Part shown: piece by piece, positions 1 to 11,200 of the stretch
Layout: each line of letters opens with the position of its first letter
How positions within the stretch are numbered: position 1 is the stretch's first letter
Assembly: GCA_905221605.1 (NCBI GenBank)
Contig: CAJNDS010002362.1
Span: forward strand, 62,001-126,000
From: Symbiodinium natans
Lineage: Eukaryota; Sar; Dinophyceae; Suessiales; Symbiodiniaceae
Direction: 5' to 3'
Length of the DNA: 64,000 nt
Program-made: the position numbers and the translations under genes
Notes under the pieces: generated by a model
Told to the model about the DNA's origin: nothing
The model's input: only the letters and a program-made list of their open reading frames with translations
The model's database searches: none

Positions 1-1049
1 GCATTTGGGGCGTTCAGGTTTGAGGTTCATGGCCATTGCATCAGTTAGCCCCTATTGGGCTCAATAGGATTTAAGTTATTCAAGGCTTCAGGACACTTGG
101 GGTGAAGCACAAAAAAATCACGGCTATTTACGAACTTCAAAGCACATGCTCGGTTGCCTAGAAGGCAATGGACAGTTTCAGAATTGCGCTGAGCCGAAAC
201 CTTCCAGAGCGAGCTTCTCGGAACTGAATTACAAGAAGCCTTAAACGAAGGCCAGATGAGTTAAAGGAATTGGAGAGAGGGCGCAGCGATGCACCAGCAA
301 ACCAGGTGAAGCGGGCCAGGGGACCAAAGCTTCATGCAGCTTCATGAACAACCTGCCATGCGCTTTGTGTATTTGCCAAAAAGAACGAGCTTCATGAAAA
401 TTTTGCGGCGTACAAGATGGCCATCAACCAATATACTAAATCACGCTTTGTACAATGATTTGGTAGAGTCTTTTCAAGCCACACACACACACACTTACTC
501 TATCCGGTTGCCCGAAATTCAGATGTGACATCAGGAAGCGTTCGCACGCCGATTTTCACAAACCATGATCCACCGTCGGTGTCTCACAGCTCGCACAAAC
601 CCCCCAAACCTTCTCCCGGAACCAGAACTCAAGCGCACGACTTGTGTCTCGTTTCAAGCTCCTAGCGGCCACCTGGCTCCCGCTGTTTTGCTTGAGGGTC
701 TCCATGGGTCTCCAGCTCCAAACTCATCGGCCGCGCTGGCTGCCAACGAATCTCATCCGCGTATGTCCCATCACGCTCACAAGGTTTGCTTGTTCCAACA
801 GGCAAACCCTGTGAGCGTAAATGCAATGAAAAAACACACCATATCTTTGCCACATCCACCGCCCTCGCGATGGGCGATATAATTCTCGTCGGCAAGTCGT
901 GAAGGTGCCGTCATATTTCACGCGGATGTTTGTCTCTGTACGCTAGCGCTTGCAGACTTTGACCATTGTAGCCAAATTAAATTTTTACAGGTAGACGGTT
1001 AGGTCATACCCAACAGTCAAGCCCATACAAAATACAAAACAAAAACATC
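1..1049. other. No recognisable gene
   Basis: No reading frame here has recognisable motifs. A short CA microsatellite lies near 480-495. The right edge adjoins the first reverse-transcriptase fragment. Confidence 0.5.
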
Positions 1050-1560
1050 ATATCCAAGTCATGCCTTCGCCGTGATGGTCGTGACGCATCAACATCAGAG
1101 ACGCAGCGAGGTCATTTGCAACGGTCTGCCTCTTTGGGGCGGCATGCAGCTGGCCGTTGACACCACACTCCTCTCGCCGGTCAGCGGCGGGTGTGCCAGA
1201 GTGTGGTGGTGGGGCTGCACAGCCGGAGCCGCGCTGCGTGTTGCTGAGCGTGCCAGCAGGCCCGGACATGCGTCGGGACGCCGGCCAGCCGCAAAGCCGT
1301 GCTGCCCCCAGCGCCGCAAACAGGCCACGTACCCCGAGCTGCAACAGGCCTCTGCACAGGGTCTCGTGGTCCTCGTTGCAGAAATCGGCTGGCAAGCACA
1401 GGAGCGATTCGACCATTGCCTCTGGCGGAAGGGAGTGGCTGTCGTCAGAGGGTATGGCTCCGGCGTGTGGCCCCGCTTGTGACCCGAGGAGAGCCTGGGC
1501 GACTGGTTCCATGGTCGGCAGCAGCACGCGTTCGCGGAAGATGTTGCCAGCCATGGGGCC
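1050..1560 (+). mobile_element. Non-LTR reverse transcriptase, C-terminal fragment
   Basis: A plus-strand frame at about 1108-1160 reads NGLPLWGGMQLAVDTTL, followed by AGAALRVAE near 1225 and KQATYPEL near 1318. The same NGLPLW-GAQLAVDTTL and AGAALRVA blocks recur in the plus-strand copy at 4858-4975, so both are the C-terminal part of one retroelement ORF. I recall these blocks as typical of the C-terminal region of dinoflagellate LINE-like RT proteins. The frame is disrupted and lacks its N-terminal half. It abuts the opposite-strand copy at 1583, suggesting an inversion or nested insertion. Confidence 0.6.
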
Positions 1561-1582
1561 CAATCCCCCAAATTTCTGTCAG

Positions 1583-2640
1583 TCAAAGCGTGGACCTCCT
1601 GACCCCCCAGCAGACGTGTCCAGGCAGGGCATTGGAGCCAGCCCTCCGTAAGCAGACGAGCTCGCGCATCCGAAGCTTGCTGTAAACTCCGACTGCGGCC
1701 AACCCCCGACGCAGGCGCTCGCGAACCCGGGCCGTCGGGCTTGGATGACCAGCAATTAAGCCGTCGGCCCAGGCCGCCCCATACGCCGCAGGGCTAGTGC
1801 GCGTTGCGCTCGCTAGGGCCAGCCCGCCCACACTCCCAGATGGCGGTATGCGGCGACTTCCTGGGGTGGCACACTGCGGAGCGCGTGGTTGCAGCGGGGC
1901 GATGCACACAGTGCCAGCAGCAGTCACGTGCACTGCACATCCGGCAGGGCAGGCAGTTTGCGGAGCAGCCGTTGCTCTTCGCTGAGGCGCTCGCTCGCTT
2001 GCTTGGACGAACGCTGGGTGGCCAGTGGGCAGGGCACGCCGAGCACTATGAACCCGCGCTCCTTAAGTGGTTTGTTCCCGCGCCACACGTCGGGTCCCAG
2101 CTCGGCGACCTCGGGCGGGGCCGGACCAGCCGAAGATGCGCTTGTTGCCATGGTTGGATGCGACGCCGCACGTGGCTTCCACCTCACCTGCGGCGACGTC
2201 CCGCGCTTCTCGTGCCAACGTGGTAAGGACGTAGAGATCGTCCAAAAATGCGAATACTTCCTCGCCCTCCGGGTGCAAGCGAGCCTGAGCCGCGCGTAGC
2301 GCCGCATGTTGGCCGACAGCGCCGCGGGAAGAGAGGATCGCCTTGCTCGCGGCCCTCCCCTTGGACCACCGTTCTGCACGACCCTGCCGAGTCCCACCAA
2401 TAATACTCGGAAGGACGCCCGTAAAAAACCGGACGAAGGGTAGCAAGCTCGGGGCCACCTCCTGCAGAGCTGTCAAGAAGGACTCGCGGGAGATCGTGTC
2501 GTAGGCTGCCCGGCCATCCAAGGAGACCACGACCGCGTCCGGTGATCGCTCCAACGCGACGCGAAGTTGGGACGTCAAGGCATCACTGCCTGCGCGCGCT
2601 TGCAAAGCATATTGGAGGGGGCGAGTGGCGGCATCGAGCG
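1583..2640 (-). mobile_element. Non-LTR reverse transcriptase, palm to C-terminus, decayed
   Basis: Minus-strand frames carry reverse-transcriptase landmarks in order: VVSLDGRAAYDTISR (palm motif A with its Asp), LLPFVRFFTG, VFAFLDDLYV (catalytic DD motif C), then PEVAELGPDVWRGNKPLKER and GFIVLGVP, then PAAYGAAWADGL near 1800. They lie in three frames, so at least two frameshifts have broken the ORF. The element belongs to the same family as the plus-strand copy at 3150-5110. The C-terminal block expected below 1583 appears on the opposite strand instead. Confidence 0.75.
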
Positions 2641-2929
2641 TGGGGGACCACTGTTTTGCGAGAGCTGCAACGCGGTCAGGCGTGCTAGGGCGAGGACATG
2701 CGACACCGCTTCGGGCAACTCAGCTTTGGTGAGGTGTCGTTCCGTGCGCCAGCAGTTCGAGACGCTCCTGATCCGCCAGCAGGACTTTATGATGTCAGCT
2801 CATCATTTGGCGACCAGCGCATGCAGCATGACACCGAGAGCATCCCGGGAAAGCGGGGGCTGGGTGCCGTGTCCGCCGCGAACTGGAGGAGCTCAGCTAG
2901 CGGCACGTCGCTGTCAGCTGCGGGCAGCG

Positions 2930-3080
2930 GGGGCATCGTCCAGACATTGGGATGGCCGATTGGCACACCACACTTCGGGAGCCAAGGCGGCGATGGCAGG
3001 TGGGGCGTCGCACCAGCCGAAGATCCGCGTTTCGGAATATCCGACGCGACGCCGCACGTTGCCTCGATGATGTCTAGCGT
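2930..3080 (-). mobile_element. Short reverse-transcriptase fragment
   Basis: A minus-strand frame reads SETRIFGWCDAPPAIAALAP then EVWCANRPSQ. This matches the RIFGW...PPEVAELGPDVWRGNKP block of the neighbouring minus-strand copy. It is a third, partial copy lying between two larger fragments, with no intact catalytic region. Confidence 0.5.
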
Positions 3081-3149
3081 CTTTCGCGTGCGGACTGTGC
3101 TGTTCATCTTGCGCACCTTGGCGAACTGTCAGCTGCCCGCCAGGCATTA

Positions 3150-5110
3150 CTCGCCGAGCCCCTCGCTGCAGGATGCTGCTGGGGACGACAGCGCCTTGCA
3201 ACACCTCCGTGACCCTGCCCGCCGCCCAGCAGAGCCGTACGAGGCCCTAGATCCTCAACTCTTGCAATGGCTCCCCGATTCCCCTGTCGACCTCCCTCGA
3301 CCCGCACTGCTCGCCAACCTGCGCCGTTCCAGGCGGGGCACTGCGCCGGGGCCCAGCGGCTATACCGCCGAGATCGCCCGGCTCATTCTTGATGACGCGG
3401 CGGTCGTAGACCTTCTTGGTGCTGTCGCGGCGCGCCTCGCCCGCGCTGAGCTGCCACCAGCAATCGCAGCGGCCCTTGGCTTGGGACGGCTCGTCACTCG
3501 CAAGCCCGCCGGAGGCGTTAGGGGCATTGTTGTGGGGGACTTTCTCAGGCGCCTGGTTGCCACAACCTTGGCTCAGCATTTCGCCCATGTTTTTGATTTG
3601 GCCACGCGACCCCATCAGTATGTACTGGCTACACGCGCTGGCACGGAGGCCCTCGCGCACATTTTGCAGTTAGAGTGCGAGCTCGACCCGCTACGACCTC
3701 ATCAGTCGGCAGGCCATGCTCCGTGCATTGCGCAACACACCTGACGCAGCCTGTGTTCTGCCATATGGCCAGCCTTCCACGTTTCTGTGGCGTGACGATG
3801 CTGGGTCGTCCACCGCATCGTGCAAGCCGAGGGCGGTGAGCAAGGCGACCCTGTTATGCCGGCGCTGTTTGCTTTGGGCATTCCCCCCGCGTTGGCGGCC
3901 GTTCAGGCTGAGATGCCACCTGGCGACCGTGTGCGAGCCTTCCTTGATGATGTGTACGTAACTTCACCACCACCTCGCGTCTCACATCTTTTCGGTAGGC
4001 TGCAGCACCACTTGTTCGACCAAGCGCACATCCGCCTCAACCCGTCCAAGACTCGTGTTTGGAACGCGGCGAAGGTGCGCAGATGTGGGTTGGTGATGCG
4101 CGCCTTCCTGCATCGGAACATGGCCTCCGCATGCTCGGAACCCCACTCGGAACACCCGAGTACATAGCCGCGCAGCTTGACACCTTGTCCACACAGCACG
4201 GCCGCTTGTTTGCGAGGTTACCTGATGTCCCCGACTTTCAGGCTGCATGGCAGCAGGACAAACGATTTCGTTTCTGCGCATGACCGGTCTGTCCTCACAT
4301 GCCTTGCCGCACTACTTCGTCTTGAGTCCGCCGGGGAGTTCCTGGACAACGGGCTTGTCTGCAGGCGGGCCACCTCAGCTTTCGGCATGGGGGACTCGGG
4401 CTGCGCAGTGCGGCCCGACACGCTCCGACGGCCTACGTCGCATCCTGGGCTGACTGCATCCCGGCCATTTCCGCTCGTGACCCCCCAGCTCTGCTGAGGC
4501 GGCGCCGTCACTGTCAGCGCTGAAGGATGCGGCGCACGCACGCCGTGGGATGGGCTTGCCCACGCCCCTTCCCCGACAGCTGATCAGCCCGATGACCAGC
4601 CTGCTGACTTCACTCGAGGCTGGCAGCGCAGTGCTTCCCACGTCCTTGACACGGCGGGCTCCCTGGCACAGAGGCTGGACGTCCCCTCACAAACGCTGCT
4701 TGAATCCTAGTCCGGCCCCTTCGCATCCAGAGTCTGCACGGTGTCCCGCTCGAGCGAGCTGCCGCTCGTGTCTGCAGAGATCGCCACCAACGTGCGGCTG
4801 CGCGATTTCAACCTCGTTGTTCAACGGCAGGACGAGCTGCGCATAAAGGTCATCGCCAACGGCCTTCCCCTCTGGAGTGGCGCCCAGTTGGCAGTCGACA
4901 CCACTTTGGACTCGGCAGGGCAGGCTCGCCGTCACCAACGCCTCACAGCCGGAGCTGCCCTGCGCGTTGCTCGCAAGGCCGCCGACTCCTCGCTCGTAGC
5001 CGCTCCCGCGCAGCCCCCCCCCTCTGCTGCGATCCAGCGCCCGGGCCGCTTACGTCGCCCGCTGGTCAGCCCTCCTCTCCTTTGCGAACGTGGCCAATGT
5101 TGATGGGGAA
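3150..5110 (+). mobile_element. Non-LTR reverse transcriptase, nearly full-length but frame-shifted
   Basis: Plus-strand frames give in order: LRRSRRGTAPGPSGYTAEIA (RT block 0/1), KPAGGVRGIVVGDFLRRLVA, LPYGQPSTFLWRDDAG, EGGEQGDPVMPALFALG (block 4/5), VRAFLDDVYVTSPP (catalytic DD), LNPSKTRVWNAA, LGTPLGTPEYIAAQL, then near 4390 GLGLRSAARHAPTAYVASWA, and finally NGLPLWSGAQLAVDTTL near 4860. Several frameshifts separate these blocks, so the copy is not expected to be active. No poly-A tail or target-site duplication was recognised at the 3' end. Confidence 0.8.
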
Positions 5111-5215
5111 GCCTTGGAGTTGAGCGACCTCCTGGGTGCTGCCTCCTTTGAAGCAGTCCCGAGCCCTTTGCCTCTCCGCACCTGAAGGGCCCTGGACCTC
5201 TGTCCTCACCGCCCG

Positions 5216-5470
5216 TCAGGGACCGCGGACCCTTATGCAGCAGCAAAAAAGAGCAAGGATAAAAAAAAAAATCGCGTGCAGGCAAGCGACAGCGCATGGC
5301 GAACAGCACCAGGGCCAGGGCCACCTATTGTTCACAGCCCTCTGCTGGGTCACCTCTTTGCACGAGCGTGTGGCGTCCCACCAGTAAAATGTGGAGGGGC
5401 ACCCATAAAAAAGACGCACGAAGGGGAGCAGATCGGGGTGACGTCCACGCCTTTTTGCACTTACTTGATT
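5216..5470 (-). mobile_element. Reverse-transcriptase fragment
   Basis: A minus-strand frame reads DLLPFVRLFYG followed by CPSTFYWWDATRS, matching the palm-region segment of the two larger copies (LLPFVRFFTG and GQPSTFLWRDDAG). It is truncated on both sides and is the fifth fragment of this family in the first 5.5 kb. Confidence 0.55.
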
Positions 5471-5759
5471 CTTGTGAATGCATCTGTCTCCGACTACAGA
5501 TTGTTTTCGATAATGTTCACGCCCCAACGAGGTTGCTGTTGCCATAGACTGTTGCCCAACAAAAGTGAATCCAAAACACGATCACTGTTTTTAGTATTTG
5601 TCACATTGTGCGCTTACAAATCGTTTTGTGAACATGCAGCGCCACAGCTGGTCATGTTAGCCGGCCATGGCATCACCATGTCGGGCGGGGGCGACAGGTG
5701 CATGGATTCACGAGTCGCCGTTGACAGGATATGGAGGCACAGGACGAATCCCAACATTC

Positions 5760-6330
5760 AGTTTTAAGTAATCAGCACTTTCGTTTTCAACACGATTGTT
5801 ACGAGGCGGGTTTGAACCGACAGCGCTGCGGATCGCTCGGATAAATGAAGACTTGGCGGAGCTTCAGGCCGTGTTGCCTCGCTGCATGTTGGTGGTGCAA
5901 TATGCATCTTGTTGAGGCAGCTAGAATCTCCCGGGAGTTTTCGACGAATCCTGCTTTGGTGGTCCCTCTTGACTAACAGCAATCGCCGGGTGTTGTGAAT
6001 TTGTTGTTGGTTGAGTCGATTGCTTGAATCCAAAAGTGCTTTGTGATCACGGTGGGGTTGGCATAGACTTTGTTGCCGGCTTGTCATGTGCGCGCAGATG
6101 TTGATGGAAAGCACGGTTTTCAAGTTGGACGACCAACAGGCCACACACTCGGCGGCACTGTTCATGGCTAGAATTTTGGACAGCTCGGCTTTTCGGTGTG
6201 CAGGCGTGCACGGCGCTCATGTTGCAGCGCTTGCGAAGTCGTTTGTTGGACAGCCTGTGCCCACAAAAATTGCGCAAAACGGAGCGGCTGAAAAAACTGG
6301 CGAGGCTTGGGCTGCACCTTAATTCAGGGT
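5760..6330 (-). other. Possible decayed coding remnant (minus strand)
   Basis: Two overlapping minus-strand frames near 6080-6170 read ECVACW and FHQHLRAHD, an arrangement resembling a broken C2H2 zinc finger. Such fingers occur at the end of some LINE-type ORFs, so this could be another retroelement scrap. The frame is interrupted and the call is weak. Confidence 0.2.
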
Positions 6331-6402
6331 TTGGAGATGTTTGGAGTTTAGGGGGTTTAAGGTTTAGGGGGTTTAGGGCTTCGGGTTTGGGGGTTTAGGG
6401 TA
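6330..6402 (+). repeat. Degenerate telomere-like repeat (TTTAGGG sense)
   Basis: Several imperfect GGTTTAGGG units in the G-rich orientation. It is the first telomere-like tract in the window. Confidence 0.6.
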
Positions 6403-7483
6403 AGTTTCTGCTGCTAAGCAGCTTTGCCTGGCATCAAAGAGTCCCAGCTGCAAAAAGGATAAGTTTAAGATGGAATCAACCCAACGGGGGGCAGTTGATT
6501 GACCACCAGTTTCGTTGCTGAGGAAACGCTTGGCCGCCTTGGAGCATGACGTTGGCCGCACCCTGGCCGGAAATGCTTGGGAGAGTGCGAGGGCTGCTAG
6601 GGAGTTTGAACAAGCGTGCTTGCCAGTAGAAGTACAAGTGCTGTGGAGGATAATTCCGATATGTTGAAAGTGCAGGCGAGCAGGCCGAGTGCGTCAAAGC
6701 CATGGAGGTCCTGATAGGGCGAGTTTTGTGCGCAGAGCAGGGCTTTACCGAGGGTGTGTTTCCTGTAGGCTGTGCTGGCCACTGTGGAGAAGCCGCCTGG
6801 TGAGATCATGCATGTGTAGCATGAGGATGTTCATTCATGCACGGCCTTTCATTGAAGCGAAAAACGCGTTGCTCGAACCCGAAACGCAAAACATGAGTTT
6901 GCATAATGGTGGTCTGACCCCCCAACCAGAAAGCTGACGTGACATCAGGAACGGGCAAGTGGCAGAAGCCGTGTCAGAACCTCGGCACAGCAGTGTTGGT
7001 ACACGGTCCTTCGCACCAACGGTGCTGTTTCATTTTCGTTGGCAAGGTGTCGCCATCTAGGTGGACCCGTCTTTTGTGTGCATTGAGAGTGACAAATTCC
7101 TTGGTGGTGTTGTGCCAGGTTCGCGCAAACATGCTGTTTTGCCACAGGACATGTCACTCCTCCGCAAAGCTCTCGCAAGCCGACCTAGGTAACAGTGCTT
7201 TTGCAATGTCGTGGGATAGTCCATAGGGCGCATGACGAAAGACGTATTGGCATCCAAGGACTGCGGCATGTCCTGGCGCGCCATTTGCATCGTCTCCATC
7301 ACTTGTTGGCCAGCTTGGAAGGCACAGTCTCACCAAAATATGCGATGTCCGAATCTGTCCGAGTCTCCATCTGACATTTGCTCTCCTCTTGCCAGGATTC
7401 TAGGGACAGCTCGGGTTCATGACGAGGAAGGTTTACGCCTTGCTGCGGTCGCGGAAGTGTTGCAGTGCAGGGTGATGTGGCCA

Positions 7484-7519
<36 letters not shown>

Positions 7520-8296
7520 TATACATCCAAGGTCACCATCATGGGCTGCCAAACGGGGCCGCTTCAGCAAGTGCAGCTCTTGAGGTGCGAATGCAGATGT
7601 TTTCTTACGACGTATGTACATGTATACGTACGTATATATTATATTCATGTGATATGATTTTTCTGTATAGATATATATGTACAGAAACATTTTTTTGCAG
7701 GCTGTTCCGGCACAAGTCGACATTGCACCGGTGTCGGTGCCTGTTGCCCGACAACATGAGGTGTCACGCCCGGAATGGTGATACTTGAGGGTTCGAGATT
7801 CGAGACAAAGGGGAGAGAGAGAGAGAGAGAGAGAGAGGGTTCGAGATTCGAGACAAGGGACCAGACGAGCCAGGGTTAGCGTTTCCAAGGTGGGGTGTTG
7901 TTTCAGAGTGCAAGCCACGAGAGGCCGACTTGCTCGAGGAGGCTGCAGGACTTCTTCGCAACGAGATGGCGGAACCGGACCAGGCATCGTGAATTGCCAA
8001 GGCATGCAAGGCGACGGGAGATGTGCGTTGGTTGAACAACCAGTCAGTTGCCATTCTAACCGGCTCCATTGAGGTGTTTGCTTGTAGTTACCTTGAAAAT
8101 GCCTTCTGCAATTCGCCATGCAACATCATCATTCGGCAACGAATGGACGGGGCCTCTCAAGCCATTCGCGTCTGAACACTCCGCGGTGAAGCTGAGCCCT
8201 AAACTTTCAGCTGTTTCCAGGGTACCTTAATAAGAACAAATCTGAAACCCCCTTAAACCCAAACAAAAGTGCGCCCTTCAAAGCCTGGCTTCGGCC
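6403..8296. other. No recognisable gene; simple repeats
   Basis: Open frames on both strands lack family motifs. A perfect trinucleotide tract (CAT/ATG) lies at about 7484-7519 and would encode poly-His or poly-Asp only by chance. A GA tract at 7812-7838 is flanked by direct repeats of GGGTTCGAGATTCGAGACAA (near 7789 and 7837). Confidence 0.5.
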
Positions 8297-11200
8297 ATGG
8301 GACAACTGTACAGCGTGCTGTTCGAGCCGCTGCCGCTTCCGGGCCCAGCCTTGGAGCCGTCAGTTGGTTGGAAAGATTGGGTTGAGGGTTCCGGCTTGAA
8401 TCTGGGTTGAAGCAAGCAAGGGTGCAATGAGTCTGACTTTTCTTCTTTCTCAGCAAGAATTAGAAGTAACTTGAGGGCCTCTGCGCGATGAATCAGTTTG
8501 GGGGGCAAAACCGTCCTTTGTTTCCCGTGGACACAAAAACCCTTCAGCCCAGCGCAACGAAGGCTGAGACAAGCTTGTGGGGCTGTGGCTTTACTGCCCG
8601 TGAAAACCTCCCGAAAGGCGCAAGGTAGGACAAAGGCAGGTAGGTCCGTTCAGGACAACTTCGCCGTCCCGACACATGTTATGCGCCCGTGCTGACAACC
8701 AGGCAAAGTGTACGGAATTGGCATGACTACTCGGTGGAGAGGAGAGCAGAAGAGGACGTACGAACACCAACCCGGCACCCCGAAGTCGAGGGCTGGGGTC
8801 ACGGCAAGGCAAAGAAGTAGACTTAAGTTTCTTTTTTTTGGGGTCCAGGGTGTGAGACCTGCTAGGTTCAGGGTGTCCGAAAACTTCGGGGTCGAGATGC
8901 TACGATGTTTGGGCCAATCTTCAAGTTTCGAAACTCACATTGGGGAAATGTGCCGGGCTCCGGCTGTGGAATACGCAAGGCAGGAGCACATCAGGAGCCA
9001 TTTTGTCTCCAGAAGTTGGCTCCAGCCTCTAGTCGTCCTCTACTCGAGACATAGCGCCGCTGGCGTGTGTAGACTCGCGATCCAGGGTATTGCCCACTGC
9101 CGCCGCTCTTGCCGCCGCTCTTGCCGCCGCTCCGCTCTTGCCGCCGCTCTTGGCCACTGTTCTGGCACGGTTTTTCCGCAGCCCAACTGGCGGTCTCTTT
9201 TGCTACCTCCTTGTCCGGGGGGGGGGGGGGTTGTTTACTAGACGAGCTTGCATTGTGAGAAGCCAGAAGATGTTTTCTATGTATGAACTCTTTCGTACAC
9301 ATGAAGACTACGCGCATGCATCGAACCAACTCTGTCAATATGAGCTTGGATTGCATGTAGCAAGACAGTGAAGAGTATCCTGTAGGAGCTTGCCTTGTGT
9401 GATCTTCAACATTCAGACGAACCTGTTTGCGTGATAGTAAACCATCGACGAGTGCCGTGGACGATCTTGCGTTGTGAGATTTCCTAGGATGTGTCCTACG
9501 TGTGACCTGAGCTCATGTGTAAGAGACTGTCTGCTGTGCCCTAGCTTTCGTTCGCCCTGCTCTCAAGTTTTCAGGTGATGGAAAGGTCACAAGTTTTGTT
9601 GTTTTTTTTCGGGTTTTGGGCGGCTTTTTCCTTCGTGGGCTTGTCCGGTGTTCACGGCAATGCGCATGGTCAGCGGTTTGATCCAAGCATCGGTTGTCAC
9701 AAGTTGATCTCGTGGCTGTCCCCAAATGTCCCCAGGTCCGCTGATCCAGCGTTGCCTCTTCACAAGCTGCTGCTGTGCTTGCAGTGGCTTCCATCGAGTT
9801 CGCTTCTGGCAGCAGAGCTTTGCTGTCGCGAGCTCAGGCCAGGGCTGGCGGCCGTGATTGAAGAGCAGCTGTAAGAGTTGTTGGAAGCAGCAGGTCTGTG
9901 AGGCATATGTGACGGTCACCGGTTCATTCGTGTTGACGCTTTGCTGCAGGGCGCTTGTCCTGCAACGCGGCTTCTTCCCTTCGCTTTGCCTCCATGAAGA
10001 CGACTTTCTAGGCAACTGTGAAAACGTGGTGGCCTGGCTCGACTCTTGGCTTGCAAGTCTAAGCCTTTCGCAGGCAAGGTGGTGGTTCCTTGCTTCTTGA
10101 TTCACACTTGCGTCGGTTGTTTTGTCCACTCAGTCTGTCAGTGCCATTCAATGTCTGTGTATAGCCTGTCTCATGTGAAGTTGAGAGTGCATCTGGAGCT
10201 CGGCTGACCTGCCTGCGCAGGAGCAGCGAGCTGGCCAGGCAGGCTCTCAAAACCTGGCGCATTTGGCTTCTAGACTGCCCTAAACCCGAAACCCGAAACC
10301 CGAAACCCTAAACTCTGAACCCTGAACCTTGCACTCAGTCTTGTCGGACGTTGCAAACGGTCTGGGATGCTGTGGTTTCCCCGATGTTGCCGAGGAAACT
10401 CTGCGCTTGAGCGCAATGCCGACACTGACAGAGGCCCACGTGAGCCGAGTTTTGACAAGCAAGCTGCAGATTTGTGTGAGCACAACCACTGGTGCTGACC
10501 CGAATGCGGCGCTGGCCAAGGATTGTTGAAGATCTGCCCGCAACTGAAGTATATGGACATCTCGAAGAATGAGGTGGGGAAACCCTCTTTCTTTACTTGG
10601 CATAGTACCCAAAGATTGCTTGGGTTAGAGTTAGGGCAACTATGGTTCTAACTTGATTTAGGGTACTTCTAACCGTACCTTTTAGTAGCCATGAAACTTC
10701 AACTAGCCCGAACCCTAAACCCTAAACATTAAACATCCCTAAATCATAAACCCTAAACCCTAAACCCCCATACGGGGTAGTTGGGCTTTTGCCAGGAGAC
10801 GCTCTCCACACAGGTGGTGGATTTGCTGCGCGAGGCGGCCCCGCCGCTGGAAGCCCTGGTGCCCTCGGCGGCTTTCGAACCCCTTAAGACTTAAGCCCTA
10901 TAAAACTTAACTAGGGATTAGGGATTAGGGTTTAGGGTTTAGGGTTTAGGGTCTGGGGCCCTTAAACCCTGTAACCCCAAACCCAGACCTTGCCCTCGAC
11001 TGTGCGTAGGCTTCGTGCTTGTTTTTCCGGTGGCCCGTGCTGCAGAGGTTCTGCCGACGCTGCGCGTGTCCCACTTCCGTGCGGTGAGCACGTTGTCGCG
11101 ATTTCCAAAGCTGCAGTTCTTGGACCTTTCGCTTCATCAGCCAGTCCCTGGAACAGAAAGAAGGAGCACGACGTTTTCCTGGAGCTCAAGGTTAGCAAAA

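Noticed and set aside
7465-7788. Frames with poly-His, poly-Asp or poly-Ser runs
   Set aside because: They are translations of a CAT microsatellite, with no supporting flanking domain.
8985-9010. Relict dinoflagellate spliced leader (AGGAGCCATTTTGTCTCCAG)
   Set aside because: Only part matches the leader I recall (CCATTTTGGCTCAAG core), and no gene start follows immediately.
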